A DNA stretch of 64,000 nucleotides from Flavobacteriales bacterium (GCA_017303755.1 JAFLBS010000002.1:124001-188000), one strand, 5' to 3'; counted from the stretch's first letter, positions 41,271 through 51,225 are shown. Numbers and translations: made by a program. The notes: a model not told the origin generated them from the letters alone.

Positions 41271-44200
41271 TTATTCATTCACCAAAACCCATTCGCCACT
41301 AGCAATCATGCTTTCGGCTTTTTTGTATTTCATGCTTTCGGTTTTGCCACTCATAACGTGTTTAATCGTTACAGTATCATTTCGGTTGATTTTTGGCATC
41401 TCACGAACTATGGTTTCAGTTACATGCTTTTGCTGAGTTTGTCCAGCTTCGCGATTGGCTTCTTCACTGCTTTGGATTTCGTCTCTCGATTCAGTATAAT
41501 TTTCTTTTTGACGAACTTGCTTTGCTTCTTGAATATTATTTTGTTGTTGCTGAGGTAAATCGCCTTTAAACAAGAACGAAATTACTTCTTTGTTTACACC
41601 ATCTAACATCGCTCGGAACAAATTAAATGCTTCGAATTTGTAAATCAATAATGGATCTTTTTGTTCGTGAACGGCCAACTGAACCGATTGTTTCAATTCA
41701 TCCATTTTGCGTAAGTGCTTTTTCCACGCTTCGTCAACAATGGCTAAAGTAATATTTTTCTCAAAATCGGCTACTAATTGCGCACCTTGACTTTCGTATG
41801 CTTTTTTCAAATCAGTAACGACATTCAAGGTTTTGATTCCATCTGAAAACGGAACAATAATACGTTCAAATTTATTACCTTCTTGTTCGTAAACATTAGC
41901 AATGATAGGAAAAGCTTCACGCGCACTACGAGCCGTTTTTTCGGTGTAATATTCCATCGCCGCTTTGTACGTTTTTCCAGTCAATTCCATTTCTGAAATT
42001 TTATCGAATTCCGATTCTTTGATAGGAGATGTAATTGAGAAGTAACGAATCAATTCAAATTCAAAATTCTTATAATCGTTTTTCGCTTTATTTTCACTTA
42101 CAATCACTTCACAAGTATCGTACATCATATTGGCGATGTCGAGTTTCAAACGCTCACCGTGTAAGGCGTGACGACGACGTTTGTACACTACTTCACGTTG
42201 TGCGTTCATCACATCATCGTATTCTAACAAACGTTTACGAGTACCAAAGTTATTTTCTTCGACACGTTTTTGTGCTCTTTCGATTGATTTGGTCATCATT
42301 GAATGCTGAATCACTTCACCTTCTTTCAATCCCATTCTGTCCATGATTTTGGCTACTCTTTCCGAACCAAACAAACGCATTAAATTATCTTCTAGTGAAA
42401 CGTAAAACTGTGAACTTCCAGGATCACCTTGACGACCCGCACGACCACGTAACTGACGGTCAACACGACGTGAATCGTGACGTTCTGTACCGATAATTGC
42501 CAAACCACCAGCAGCTTTAACTTCTGGAGTCAATTTGATGTCGGTTCCACGACCTGCCATGTTAGTAGCAATGGTAACCACTCCAGGTTTTCCTGCTTCG
42601 GCTACAATATCTGCCTCTTTTTTGTGCATTTTTGCATTCAATACGTTGTGAGCAACACCGCGCATTTTCAACATTCTACTCAATAGCTCAGAGATTTCAA
42701 CCGAAGTAGTACCAATTAATACTGGTCGACCTGATTGCGACAATTGAGTAACATCTTCAATAACTGCGTTGAATTTTTCACGTACCGAACGGTAAATTAA
42801 ATCTTCTTTGTCATTACGTGAAATTCCTCTGTTGGTCGGAATTTCAACTACGTCTAATTTATAAATTTGCCATAATTCGCCCGCTTCTGTTACAGCTGTT
42901 CCCGTCATACCTGCTAATTTACTGTACATACGGAAGTAATTCTGTAGCGTAATGGTGGCAAAGGTTTGAGTAGCGGCTTCAATGGTAACTTGTTCTTTGG
43001 CTTCGATGGCTTGGTGCAATCCGTCAGAGTAACGACGACCGTCCATAATACGACCCGTTTGTTCGTCGACAATAAGGATTTTGTTCTCCATGATTACGTA
43101 TTCTACATCTTTTTCAAAAAGAGTATACGCTTTTAATAACTGAGTAAGCGTGTGAATACGTTCCGATTTTACACCAAAGTCTTGGAATAGTTTTTCTTTG
43201 GCTTCGGCTTCTTTGTCTTTTTCTAATTTTTGATTTTCGATGTTGGCAATTTCAGTTCCAATATCGGGAAGAACGAAGAAACTTTCATCCGTATCTTGTG
43301 AAAGGAATTTGATTCCGTTATCAGTCAATTCTACTTGATTGTTTTTTTCTTCAATCACAAAATACAACGCTTCATCCACAATGTGCATTTTGCGGTTGTT
43401 GTCTTGCATGTATTCGTTTTCGGTTTTTTGAAGAATTTGTTTAACACCTTCTTCACTCAAAAACTTGATTAAAGCTTTGTTTTTTGGTAATGAACGGTAC
43501 GCTCTTAATAATTGGAAACCACCGTCTTTGGTATTTCCTTCTTTGATTAAACGTTTGGCTTCGGCTAAAAATCCGTTGGCCAATTGACGTTGTAAGTTGT
43601 ATAAATTCTCAACTTTTGGTTTTAGTTCGTTGAATTCGTGGCGATCACCATCCGGAACCGGACCAGAGATGATCAACGGAGTTCTTGCGTCGTCAATCAA
43701 AACCGAATCTACCTCATCGACAATCGCATAATTGTGTTTGCGTTGTACCAAATCTTCAGGTGAATGCGCCATATTATCTCTTAGGTAATCGAAACCAAAT
43801 TCGTTGTTGGTTCCGTAAGTGATATCGGCTTCATATGCTTTTCTACGTTGCGCTGTATTAGGAGAATGATTATCAATACAATCAACTGTTATACCGTGGA
43901 ACTCAAACAAAGGTGCTTTCCACGTGCTATCACGTTTCGCCAAGTAGTCGTTTACGGTTACTAAGTGAACTCCGTTTCCAGTCAATGCATTTAAGTAGAG
44001 TGGAAGAGTAGCTACTAATGTTTTACCTTCACCCGTTTGCATTTCGGCAATTTTACCTTGATGCAACACAACACCACCAATCAACTGAACGTCGTAGTGA
44101 ATCATGTCCCAAGTGATTTCTTTTCCAGCAGCATTCCATTGATTGGCCCAAATGGCTTTGTCTCCGTCTAAAGTTATGTAGGATTTAGTAGCTGAAAGTT

Positions 44201-44615
44201 CTCTATCTAAAGGAGTTGCAGTTACTGTTACAGTCGAGTTTTCTTTGAAACGTTTGGCAGTTTCTTTGACAACCGCAAATGCTTCTGGTAAAATGTCGTT
44301 CAGTACTTTTTCTGAAATATCATAAGCTTCTTTTTCAAGAGCATCAATTTCGTTGTAGATGTCTTCTCTTTTATCAATATCAGGAGTATTTTCAGCTTCT
44401 TGTTTAAGAGCGATGATTTTGGTGTCTTTTTCAGCTCTAGCTTCGTTGATTTTTTCTCTGAAGTAAGTAGATTTTGCTCTTAGTTCATCGTTAGATAAAG
44501 CCGACAATTCTTTCTCGAATGTCTTAATTTTACTGATAATAGGTTGAATGGCTTTGACATCTTTTTGTGATTTATCACCAACAAACATTTTTAGTATGCT
44601 ATTTATGAAGCTCAT
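41271..44615 (-). CDS. secA: preprotein translocase ATPase SecA
   Basis: 1114 residues, longer than the roughly 900 of E. coli SecA. It drives secretion through SecYEG. Walker [12 protein letters not shown] is near 187-197, the DEAD-like motif is [17 protein letters not shown] (near 298-314), and motor domain 2 has GRGTDIKL and [18 protein letters not shown]. Extra sequence lies between about 330 and 480. The C-terminus ends in [15 protein letters not shown] with no CxCx8C zinc tail, so SecB contact must differ. A weak A/T hairpin follows the next gene upstream. Confidence 0.96.
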   Translation of the reverse strand: MSFINSILKMFVGDKSQKDVKAIQPIISKIKTFEKELSALSNDELRAKSTYFREKINEARAEKDTKIIALKQEAENTPDIDKREDIYNEIDALEKEAYDISEKVLNDILPEAFAVVKETAKRFKENSTVTVTATPLDRELSATKSYITLDGDKAIWANQWNAAGKEITWDMIHYDVQLIGGVVLHQGKIAEMQTGEGKTLVATLPLYLNALTGNGVHLVTVNDYLAKRDSTWKAPLFEFHGITVDCIDNHSPNTAQRRKAYEADITYGTNNEFGFDYLRDNMAHSPEDLVQRKHNYAIVDEVDSVLIDDARTPLIISGPVPDGDRHEFNELKPKVENLYNLQRQLANGFLAEAKRLIKEGNTKDGGFQLLRAYRSLPKNKALIKFLSEEGVKQILQKTENEYMQDNNRKMHIVDEALYFVIEEKNNQVELTDNGIKFLSQDTDESFFVLPDIGTEIANIENQKLEKDKEAEAKEKLFQDFGVKSERIHTLTQLLKAYTLFEKDVEYVIMENKILIVDEQTGRIMDGRRYSDGLHQAIEAKEQVTIEAATQTFATITLQNYFRMYSKLAGMTGTAVTEAGELWQIYKLDVVEIPTNRGISRNDKEDLIYRSVREKFNAVIEDVTQLSQSGRPVLIGTTSVEISELLSRMLKMRGVAHNVLNAKMHKKEADIVAEAGKPGVVTIATNMAGRGTDIKLTPEVKAAGGLAIIGTERHDSRRVDRQLRGRAGRQGDPGSSQFYVSLEDNLMRLFGSERVAKIMDRMGLKEGEVIQHSMMTKSIERAQKRVEENNFGTRKRLLEYDDVMNAQREVVYKRRRHALHGERLKLDIANMMYDTCEVIVSENKAKNDYKNFEFELIRYFSITSPIKESEFDKISEMELTGKTYKAAMEYYTEKTARSAREAFPIIANVYEQEGNKFERIIVPFSDGIKTLNVVTDLKKAYESQGAQLVADFEKNITLAIVDEAWKKHLRKMDELKQSVQLAVHEQKDPLLIYKFEAFNLFRAMLDGVNKEVISFLFKGDLPQQQQNNIQEAKQVRQKENYTESRDEIQSSEEANREAGQTQQKHVTETIVREMPKINRNDTVTIKHVMSGKTESMKYKKAESMIASGEWVLVNE

Positions 44616-44699
44616 AATTGTAATTTTATAAAGTGTGCAAATTTAAACAAAAAAAAAGCCCCGAAGGAGACTTTTTTCTGTTGTGTTAGTTTATTTTTT

Positions 44700-44921
44700 C
44701 TAGTATTCGTCCTCGTTCCAAAGATAATCTTCGTCAGTAGGATAATCTGGCCAAATTTCTTCCATCGATTCGTAAATTTCGCCTTCATCTTCAATAGATT
44801 GAAGGTTTTCAACTACTTCTAGTGGAGCACCAGCTCTAATAGCATAGTCTATCAATTCATCTTTGGTTGCAGGCCACGGCGCATCGCTTAAATAGGATGC
44901 CAATTCTAATGTCCAATACAT
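44700..44921 (-). CDS. DUF2795-type small acidic protein
   Basis: 73 residues. MYWTLELASYLSDAPWPATKDELIDYAIRAGAP (read in parts: LELASYLSDAPWPATKDEL and IDYAIRAGAPLEVVENLQ) matches the DUF2795 pattern of a small helical fold. The C-terminal 25 residues are strongly acidic (EEIWPDYPTDEDYLWNEDEY). The role is not known. It lies upstream of secA on the same strand with an 84 bp gap. Confidence 0.75.
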   Translation of the reverse strand: MYWTLELASYLSDAPWPATKDELIDYAIRAGAPLEVVENLQSIEDEGEIYESMEEIWPDYPTDEDYLWNEDEY

Positions 44922-45015
44922 CTTCTAGGGTTTTAATTTGTGCAAAAATAAATTTATTACTGAAAAAGTCAAGTAAAAATTGATTTATTTTTAATAAAAG
45001 TTAAGAACGTCGTTT

Positions 45016-45118
45016 TTGAAATTCCAAAAAGCAAAAAACAAATTACAAATAATGCTAGTATTTACGTGGTTTTCTATTTTTTAGAGTTTGTTTTTTGGGA
45101 TTTGTCTTTTTGAATTTG
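45016..45118. repeat. facing A/C and T/G simple-sequence arms
   Basis: AAATTCCAAAAAGCAAAAAA (45017 onward) faces GTTTGTTTTTTGGGATTTG and TTTTTGAATTTG (45087-45118). It lies between tandem leftward genes and has no coding frame. Confidence 0.6.
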
Positions 45119-45127
45119 TAGAAAGTT

Positions 45128-45697
45128 TTACTTTCTAGGAATCCATTGCACTTCATCCGCTTTTAGGTCGTAGGACAACTTTCGTGCCAACACAAAAAGA
45201 TAGTCAGAAAGTCGGTTGAGGTACTTAATTACGAGTTCATCTGTGGGTTCAATGTCATTCAAATGCACTGCTAAACGTTCGGCTCTACGGCATACACAGC
45301 GTGCTATATGACAATATGACACAGTTGTATGTCCACCAGGAAGCACAAAATGTGTCATTTGTGGTAAACTTTCTTCCATGCTATCAATTTCTTTTTCCAG
45401 AAATTCAATATCGGATTCAGTAATACCGAGGTTTTTTAATCGTTTTTCACCACTTTTTAAAATTTCTTTTTCGGGAGGAGTGGCTAAGATGGCTCCAACG
45501 GTAAACAAACGATCTTGAATTTCGATGAGTACATTTTTGTACAATTGATTCATTTCTTGATCGCGAATGAGTCCGATGTGCGAATTGAGTTCGTCTACGG
45601 TTCCGTAACTTTCAATACGAATGTGGTGTTTAGGAACGCGCGTTCCTCCAAAAAGTGCTGTGGTTCCGGTGTCGCCGGTTTTGGTATATACTTTCAT
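45128..45697 (-). CDS. cob(I)alamin adenosyltransferase, PduO type
   Basis: 189 residues. MKVYTKTGDTGTTALFGGTRV is the ATP-binding start of the PduO fold, here seen as KVYTKTGDTGTTALFGG, with YGTVDELNSHIG next (about 31-42). RRAERLAVHL and LNRLSDYLFVLAR (about 162-175) are the helix motifs of the trimer active site. It adds adenosyl to cobalamin, so the host should use coenzyme B12. No B12 enzyme or transport gene is nearby. Confidence 0.93.
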   Translation of the reverse strand: MKVYTKTGDTGTTALFGGTRVPKHHIRIESYGTVDELNSHIGLIRDQEMNQLYKNVLIEIQDRLFTVGAILATPPEKEILKSGEKRLKNLGITESDIEFLEKEIDSMEESLPQMTHFVLPGGHTTVSYCHIARCVCRRAERLAVHLNDIEPTDELVIKYLNRLSDYLFVLARKLSYDLKADEVQWIPRK

Positions 45698-45772
45698 GAT
45701 AGTTGCTGAGTGACTGAGTGGCTAAGTTACTGAGTTTTTTTGGTGCTGGCAAAAGTTATGTAGATTGTTTTC

Positions 45773-45880
45773 TAGCCCCGATTGCACGGAAAGCTTGTGA
45801 GGGACGAACAACTTGGAGGAAAAGCGGGAAAATGCCCCGATAGCTATCGGGGTGAAAAAGCCCAAGCCTTTCGCTCATAA
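45773..45880. repeat. dispersed intergenic element, copy C
   Basis: Begins TAGCCCCGATTGC, then ACGGAAAGCTTGTGAGG, GACGAACAACTTGGAGG and AAAGCGGGAA. It is clearly homologous to copy D (50492-50577, opposite strand), which shares these phrases. It contains the perfect 18 bp palindrome CCCCGATAGCTATCGGGG (45835-45852). Confidence 0.7.
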
Positions 45881-45885
45881 AAATA

Positions 45886-46584
45886 CTATAAATGCTCTTT
45901 GTTTTGGTAGTCATTTTCAATCATACCATCTTTAAGGCGAATGATGCGATGCGCGTATTTTGCAATGTCTTCCTCGTGTGTTACCAAAATTACAGTGTTA
46001 CCGTTTTTGTGAATGTCGTTGAAAAGGTTCATGATTTCAACCGACGTTTTACTGTCTAAGTTACCCGTTGGTTCATCGGCCAAAATAATGGATGGATTGT
46101 TGACCAAAGCTCGAGCAACAGCAACACGTTGGCGTTGTCCACCCGAAAGCTGATTAGGTTGATGATCCATACGATCGCCTAAACCAACTTGTTTTAATAC
46201 AGTAGTTGCACGTGCACTTCTGTCGGTTTTGGAATAACCTGCGTAAATCATCGGTAAAGCAACATTATCTAAAGCGGTAGTTCTAGGTAATAAATTGAAA
46301 GTTTGAAACACGAAGCCTATTTCTTTGTTTCTGATTTCGGCCAAATCATCATCGTGCATTTGGCTTACGTCTTTTCCGTTTAAGATATAACTTCCCGAAG
46401 TGGGTGTATCCAAACATCCTAAAATATTCATCAAAGTAGATTTTCCAGAACCTGATGGTCCCATTAGGGCAACGTATTCTCCTTTGTTTATTTGCAAATC
46501 GATGCCTTTGAGTACATTGATGGTTTCGTTTCCGAGTTGGAAATCGCGCTTAATATCTTTGATGTCAATTAATGATTTGGACAT
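45886..46584 (-). CDS. ABC transporter ATP-binding protein, LolD/MacB type
   Basis: 232 residues. Walker [10 protein letters not shown] (near 42-50), Q-loop [11 protein letters not shown], signature [15 protein letters not shown] (about 145-159), Walker [14 protein letters not shown]. The type works with FtsX-like permeases in lipoprotein release, macrolide export or cell division. No permease gene lies beside it: the next gene upstream encodes only a 43-residue membrane protein. The partner must be elsewhere. Confidence 0.92.
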   Translation of the reverse strand: MSKSLIDIKDIKRDFQLGNETINVLKGIDLQINKGEYVALMGPSGSGKSTLMNILGCLDTPTSGSYILNGKDVSQMHDDDLAEIRNKEIGFVFQTFNLLPRTTALDNVALPMIYAGYSKTDRSARATTVLKQVGLGDRMDHQPNQLSGGQRQRVAVARALVNNPSIILADEPTGNLDSKTSVEIMNLFNDIHKNGNTVILVTHEEDIAKYAHRIIRLKDGMIENDYQNKEHL

Positions 46585-46628
46585 GGGATTTACAATTATT
46601 TAATTTTTTATAAAGATACAAATTCAAA

Positions 46629-46760
46629 TTAATTTAGGACAGTATATAACCATTGTCCAAATACATAACCTGATTTAAACAAATAAATGATGCCCAAAAT
46701 TACAATGAAAGGCACTAAAATCTTGAACTGTTTTGATTTGAAGAAGTTTTGAGTTTCCAT
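46629..46760 (-). CDS. 43-residue single-TM protein
   Basis: ATG 46760 to TAA 46629. METQNFFKSKQFK is basic, IVPFIVILGIIYLF-type sequence (ILVPFIVILGIIYLF) is one membrane helix at about 13-28, and KSGYVFGQWLYTVLN ends it. The 'FGQWLY' end is one I recall in short Bacteroidota membrane proteins. It lies 44 bp upstream of the ABC ATPase gene on the same strand and could be a small subunit of that transporter; that is inference. Confidence 0.6.
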   Translation of the reverse strand: METQNFFKSKQFKILVPFIVILGIIYLFKSGYVFGQWLYTVLN

Positions 46761-46908
46761 ACCGAACTTAATTTCTAACTATTAGTGCTTGTTTTCTGTC
46801 CTTTGTTACACTTATGGTGTCAATTATGTAATAATAAGATTGAAAGGTGTAACATTTTGAATGTAACTCAGAAGTAGTTTTACACTAATTAATTTAAACA
46901 AATATAAT

Positions 46909-47589
46909 ATGAGAAATGTAGTAAAAATGGGATTGTTTTCGATGATTGTTTTGGGAATGACTTCTTGTAAAAACGAAGAAAAAGAAATGGCAGATAAAAG
47001 AATTAGTGAGTTAGAAAGCTATGTTGATTCACTTAATGCAGTTTCTGCCGAAGAAAGAGCTGCGAATTGGGAACAAATTGCTTCCGATTTTGATACTAGA
47101 TCAGCTAATGCGAATGACGCTTTAGCCAATCTTGACGAATCAACCAAAGCAACTTCTCAAGAAAAAATTGCTGCTTCTACCTTAAAATACGAAGAGCTTA
47201 AAGCAAGTGTTGCTGCAACGCCAGCTGTGAATCCAATAAACACGGGTACACCAAGTGCTAATCAATTGTTGAGAGACCGACTTTTTGGTGCAGGAAAAAT
47301 TGGTGACGATATGAGTTTTGCATGGGTGAACAAAGACAATGTATTACAAGTGTATGAAACTTTTTTCCAATCGTACAAAGACAACAAAGGCGATTTCTCG
47401 AGAGAAGATTACGATGAAATTAAATTGATGTATGAAGCATTGGATAATCGTAAAAATACGGTTGAAAAAGAAGGTTTATCTTCTGAAGACAATGGAAAAA
47501 TTGCTTCGATTAAATTAAAATTCGGTCCGATGTTTAAAGTGAATCGAATTGGAGCTAAAAGCAGAGAAACTGCCGAAGCTAAAGAATAA
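46909..47589 (+). CDS. lipoprotein of unknown function
   Basis: 226 residues. MRNVVKMGLFSMIVLGMTSC is a lipoprotein signal with Cys20. The mature part is helical and charged: KRISELESYVDSLNA suggests a short coiled coil, followed by an Ala/Thr-rich linker and FSREDYDEIKLMYEALDNRK. No known domain was recognised. It is a single gene, ended by a hairpin shared with the convergent methyltransferase gene. Confidence 0.7.
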   Translation: MRNVVKMGLFSMIVLGMTSCKNEEKEMADKRISELESYVDSLNAVSAEERAANWEQIASDFDTRSANANDALANLDESTKATSQEKIAASTLKYEELKASVAATPAVNPINTGTPSANQLLRDRLFGAGKIGDDMSFAWVNKDNVLQVYETFFQSYKDNKGDFSREDYDEIKLMYEALDNRKNTVEKEGLSSEDNGKIASIKLKFGPMFKVNRIGAKSRETAEAKE

Positions 47590-47608
47590 TACTTTTTGTT
47601 AATTCATG

Positions 47609-47638
47609 AAAATGGCAATCAGCAATGGTTGTCATTTT
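47609..47638. terminator. bidirectional terminator between convergent genes
   Basis: AAAATGGCAA (47609-47618) pairs with TTGTCATTTT (47629-47638) with one G-U pair, loop 10, followed by T residues. Confidence 0.75.
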
Positions 47639-47640
47639 TT

Positions 47641-48459
47641 TTATGCGCGAATGATAAAATGTTCCTTTTCCTGCTCACTTCTAAAGAATACAATTCCCCA
47701 CTGAAATGTATCAACAGTCACTTTTACTTTAGGATGACTTTTGATTATTTCCCACGCTTCTTCCATGCCTGCTGACCAATGAATGTCGTCAAAAATCCAA
47801 ACTGAATCATTCGAAATGGTAGGCAATAAAAGTTCGAAGTATTCTAATGTTGCTTGTTTGGAATGGTTACCGTCGAAGTAGATCAAATCGTAGATTTGAG
47901 GTTTCAAGTTATTTAAAAACAAATTGAATTCAGTGGTAATAAATTGAATGTTATTGATTGGCAACTTGAAACTTGACCCGAGCAATTTTAATTGCGAACT
48001 GGCGAAGCAATCTTGAAACAATTCTTTTGCAATTGCTATCGTATTGGCACATCCTTCTAACGTAGTTATTCTTGCCTTTTCATTTCCCAACGCCAATGCT
48101 GAAGTCGCCAAACCTAATGAAGTTCCAATTTCTAAAACCGAGTCAGGTTGAAAATAGCGCACCAATCGAAATAATAATTCGGCTCTTTTGGGTGAAATTC
48201 CAGCGTTTTTTGCAATTTGATTGATGGCGCGGGTGTTGCTTTTAAAAACACGTGAACCTGCGCCAAAATCGGTTACTTCAATCGTGTTTTTATTTTGTAA
48301 AAGCGAATTTCGATAGTTTTTTAAAATGGAATATTCAGGATAATTTGTTTTATCATAAAAGCATTTCGTAACCAAATCAAACACAAATGGCGAATGCACT
48401 CCATGTTGGTTGGTGGAGTTCCAGATGAAATTAAGATATGATTTAATTATTTGAACCAT
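47641..48459 (-). CDS. class I SAM-dependent methyltransferase
   Basis: 272 residues. The SAM motif is VLEIGTSLGLATSALAL (near 115-131), followed by ITTLEGCANTIAIAKELF, then YDLIYFDGNHSKQATLEY (near 188-205) and WIFDDIHWSAGM. The pattern resembles the O-methyltransferase (YrrM-like) class. The target is unknown. N-terminal LNFIWNSTNQHGVHSPFVFDL is typical of flavobacterial members I recall. It follows the ABC-F gene on the same strand across a simple-sequence hairpin. Confidence 0.82.
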   Translation of the reverse strand: MVQIIKSYLNFIWNSTNQHGVHSPFVFDLVTKCFYDKTNYPEYSILKNYRNSLLQNKNTIEVTDFGAGSRVFKSNTRAINQIAKNAGISPKRAELLFRLVRYFQPDSVLEIGTSLGLATSALALGNEKARITTLEGCANTIAIAKELFQDCFASSQLKLLGSSFKLPINNIQFITTEFNLFLNNLKPQIYDLIYFDGNHSKQATLEYFELLLPTISNDSVWIFDDIHWSAGMEEAWEIIKSHPKVKVTVDTFQWGIVFFRSEQEKEHFIIRA

Positions 48460-48460
48460 A

Positions 48461-48528
48461 GTTTTCAGTCTCAGTCTCAGTCTCAGTCTCAGTTGACAGT
48501 CTGAAAACTGTGACTGCGACTGAAAACT
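48461..48528. repeat. facing CAGTCT-type simple-sequence arms
   Basis: GTTTTCAGTCTCAGTCTCAG and further CAGTCT units (48461-48497) face CTGAAAACTGTGACTGCGAC and TGAAAAC (48501-48528). The left arm has four or five CTCAGT hexamers. It fills the gap between two leftward genes. Confidence 0.8.
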
Positions 48529-48534
48529 TATTAA

Positions 48535-50391
48535 TCATTCCATTTTACTAGACAACTCGAACCATCGTTCTTCTTTCGCTTCCAATGTTTGAATTACTTT
48601 CTGCAATTCGTTGGCTTTACTTTCAATTTCATTATCGGATACTTTTCCGTCAGAAAACAATTGTTCGATTTGTTTCTTTTGGTATTCTAAATCTTTGATC
48701 TCTTTCTCAATTTTTGTGAATTCTTTTTGTTCGTTAAAACTCAATCCAGCCGAAATCGTTTTGACTTGTTTCCAATTGACTTTTTCCTTAGAATCGTCTT
48801 TGTTAGGTTCAGCCGAATCTTCATATGCTCTAAAGTCAGAATAATTTCCGGGGAAGTTTTCTATAATTCCGTTTCCTCTGAACACAAATAAGTCATCTAC
48901 AATCTTATCCATAAAATAACGATCGTGCGAAACGACAAGTAAACATCCTGGATAATCCAAAAGAAAACTTTCTAATACATTTAAGGTTACAATATCCAAA
49001 TCGTTTGTCGGCTCATCGAGAATCAAGAAATTCGGATTCTGAATCAAAACCGTACATAAATACAAACGTTTCAACTCGCCACCACTCAATTTTTCTACGT
49101 AATCGTATTGTTTTTTACTGTCAAATAAAAAGCGTTCCAATAGTTGTGAAGCCGAAATCAATTTGCCTTTCATGAGCGGAATGTACTCACCGTATTCCTT
49201 AATAATATCAATAACGCGTTGTCCGGGTTTCGGGTTGATTCCGCTTTGCGTATAATAACCAATTTTGATGGTGTCGCCCATCACCACTTTTCCGCTGTCA
49301 GTAGGAATGGTTCGTGTTAACAAATTCAGGAACGTCGATTTACCCGTTCCGTTTTTACCAATAATTCCGATGCGCGCGCCGCGTTGAAAATCAAAACTGA
49401 AATTATCTACAATGACTTTTTCTCCAAACTTTTTCGAAATTTTGTGCAACTCGATGATTTTACTACCCAAACGCTCCATGTTGATTTCGAGTTCCACCAC
49501 GTTTTCCTTGCGTCGGCTTTCGGCTTTTTGCTTAATAATGTAAAAATCATCTTGACGTGATTTCGATTTGGTCGTTCGTGCTTTGGGTTGACGTCGCATC
49601 CACGCTAATTCTTTTACAAACAAGTTTTGTGCCTTGTCAATACTCGCGTTTTCAGAAGCGATTCGCTCTTCTTTTTTCTCTAAATAATACGAATAGTTGC
49701 CTTTGTATTGGTATAATTTTCCGTTGTCCAATTCGATGATTTCGTTACAAACGCGCTCCAAAAAGAAACGGTCGTGCGTCACCATAAACAAGGTAATATT
49801 TTCTTTGGCAAAATAACTTTCCAACCATTCAATCATCTCTAAATCAAGGTGATTTGTAGGTTCATCTAAAATCAACAAATCCGGACGATTGATCAAAATA
49901 ATCGCCAATGAAAGACGTTTTTTTTGTCCACCCGACATATTTTTTACTTTCAATTTAAAGTCTTCCAACTTCAATTTGAACAAAATTTGCTTGAATTGGG
50001 TTTCAAAATCCCACGCATTAAAACGATCCATGTCATCAAATGCTTTTTCATAAGCTTCAGTGTCGTCTGGGTTTTCCAACGCTTTTTCGTAGCGCTCAAT
50101 CACGTGCAGAATTTCATTATCCGAAGCAAAAATACTTTCTTCAACCGTCAATTCGTCTTGCAATTGCGGCACCTGCGACAAAAATGCCATTTTAATTTCC
50201 TTGCGAATTACCACTTGACCCGTATCAGGTTCATCATCACCACAAAGAATTTTCATGATACAGGTTTTCCCCGAACCATTTTTGGCGATAAAAGCAATTT
50301 TTTGGTCTTTGTTGATTCCAAATGACAAGTCTTTGAACAAGGTGCGTTCACCGAATGATTTGGATATATTTTCTACTGATAAATAATTCAC
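48535..50391 (-). CDS. ABC-F family ATPase
   Basis: 618 residues from a GTG start at 50391 (VNYLSVENISKSFGE), because NYLSVENISKSFG begins the first ABC domain; an ATG 120 bp upstream lies in repeat DNA. There are two ABC domains, each with Walker A (first AKNGSGKT, second GKNGTGKS), signature (MSGGQKKRLSLA and LSGGELKRLYL) and Walker B (LLILDEPTNHLD and FLILDEPTNDLD). The linker and a C-terminal coiled coil (about 540-610) suit ribosome binding near the E site. No membrane part. It might act in translation or antibiotic protection. Confidence 0.92.
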   Translation of the reverse strand: MNYLSVENISKSFGERTLFKDLSFGINKDQKIAFIAKNGSGKTCIMKILCGDDEPDTGQVVIRKEIKMAFLSQVPQLQDELTVEESIFASDNEILHVIERYEKALENPDDTEAYEKAFDDMDRFNAWDFETQFKQILFKLKLEDFKLKVKNMSGGQKKRLSLAIILINRPDLLILDEPTNHLDLEMIEWLESYFAKENITLFMVTHDRFFLERVCNEIIELDNGKLYQYKGNYSYYLEKKEERIASENASIDKAQNLFVKELAWMRRQPKARTTKSKSRQDDFYIIKQKAESRRKENVVELEINMERLGSKIIELHKISKKFGEKVIVDNFSFDFQRGARIGIIGKNGTGKSTFLNLLTRTIPTDSGKVVMGDTIKIGYYTQSGINPKPGQRVIDIIKEYGEYIPLMKGKLISASQLLERFLFDSKKQYDYVEKLSGGELKRLYLCTVLIQNPNFLILDEPTNDLDIVTLNVLESFLLDYPGCLLVVSHDRYFMDKIVDDLFVFRGNGIIENFPGNYSDFRAYEDSAEPNKDDSKEKVNWKQVKTISAGLSFNEQKEFTKIEKEIKDLEYQKKQIEQLFSDGKVSDNEIESKANELQKVIQTLEAKEERWFELSSKME

Positions 50392-50418
50392 AATGGTAAT
50401 TTTTTTGCAAAAGTAGGT

Positions 50419-50577
50419 CATTGCGAGGAACGAAGCAATCTTTTCTTTTTTTGGATTTGAAGCAAATGGCTTGGGATTTTTCTGTAATCCATGTTCCCGC
50501 TTTCCCTCCAAGTTGTTCGTTCCTCACAAGCTTTCCGTTCACACGAGCGAAGCGAACTGGCGAAGCAATCGGGGCTA
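50419..50577. repeat. dispersed intergenic element, copy D
   Basis: Read on the minus strand it begins TAGCCCCGATTGCTTCGCC, then ACGGAAAGCTTGTGAGGAAC, AACTTGGAGGGAAAGCGGG, and further CCCAAGCC as in copy C. Its far end carries CATTGCGAGGAACGAAGCAA (50419-50438), a phrase I know as a widespread bacterial repeat. It overlaps a false upstream extension of the ABC-F gene. Confidence 0.7.
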
Positions 50578-50659
50578 AGAAAAGAAATGTATTGAATTTT
50601 TGTAACCATTTTAAACCTAATAAATAAAATTTGTATATTTGATTATTAAACTATCAGCC

Positions 50660-50881
50660 ATGAACAAACATTCTAAAAACAATCAAGACAAAATCGACTT
50701 GAATGAAGTCGAAGAGCCAACAGTTGAATACAATAAAATAGAGAGTTCAACTATTGACAATCAATCCAATTCAGTTTTAGAGCAATTGCTTCAAATAGGA
50801 TTGAAACAAATTGAGTCAGGTCAGACCAAGCCGCACGAACAAGTCATGAAAGAAATGAAGTTGAAATACAATTTCAAATAG
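50660..50881 (+). CDS. probable antitoxin of a type II toxin-antitoxin pair
   Basis: 73 residues from ATG 50660. The first 38 residues are acidic and polar, likely disordered or DNA-binding. The C-terminal part LLQIGLKQIESGQTKPHEQV, then MKEMKLKYNF, matches the 'G..QI..G...PHEEVM......Y' end seen in Bacteroidota antitoxins next to RelE/ParE genes. It ends 3 bases before the toxin gene. It should bind the toxin and repress the pair's promoter; that is by analogy. Confidence 0.7.
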   Translation: MNKHSKNNQDKIDLNEVEEPTVEYNKIESSTIDNQSNSVLEQLLQIGLKQIESGQTKPHEQVMKEMKLKYNFK

Positions 50882-50884
50882 GAA

Positions 50885-51193
50885 ATGTACTCGATTCATT
50901 GGTCAACATTGGCAGAATTAACTTTTGCTGATGAAGTGGATTTTATTTTAAAAAAATGGAATCAGAAAGAAGTGGATAATTTTGTGTTTTTGGTTGAGGA
51001 TTACCTAAAGCATTTGTCTTCAAATCCTTTTTTTGGAATTAATTTTTCAAATCCTACTATTTATTATTTTGTCATTTCTAAGCAAACTACTTTATACTAT
51101 AAAATTTCTGAGGTAGAACTCAAAATTGACTTGATTCTGTTCTGGAATAATAAGAAAAATCCAAAACTTCTTGATAAATATTTCAATCAGTAA
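50885..51193 (+). CDS. RelE/ParE-type toxin
   Basis: 102 residues, the usual size. MYSIHWSTLAELTFADEVDF-type start (IHWSTLAELTFADEVDFIL) is the first strand and helix of the ParE fold. TTLYYKISEVELKIDLILFW near the end carries the closing strands, and FWNNKKNPKLLDKYF is the basic tail. RelE toxins cut mRNA on the ribosome and ParE toxins poison gyrase; the residues here do not decide. It is co-transcribed with the antitoxin gene. Confidence 0.75.
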   Translation: MYSIHWSTLAELTFADEVDFILKKWNQKEVDNFVFLVEDYLKHLSSNPFFGINFSNPTIYYFVISKQTTLYYKISEVELKIDLILFWNNKKNPKLLDKYFNQ

Positions 51194-51225
51194 TCAGTAA
51201 AAGATTATCTGATTATATTTGCCAT

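Noticed and set aside
44648..44672. Terminator after the DUF2795 gene
   Set aside because: A-rich and T-rich sides face each other, but the inner stem has two mismatches, so pairing is weak and it is not listed.
50392..50627. Upstream extension of the ABC-F gene and overlapping short frames
   Set aside because: All pass through repeat element D. The ABC domain starts at the GTG at 50391.
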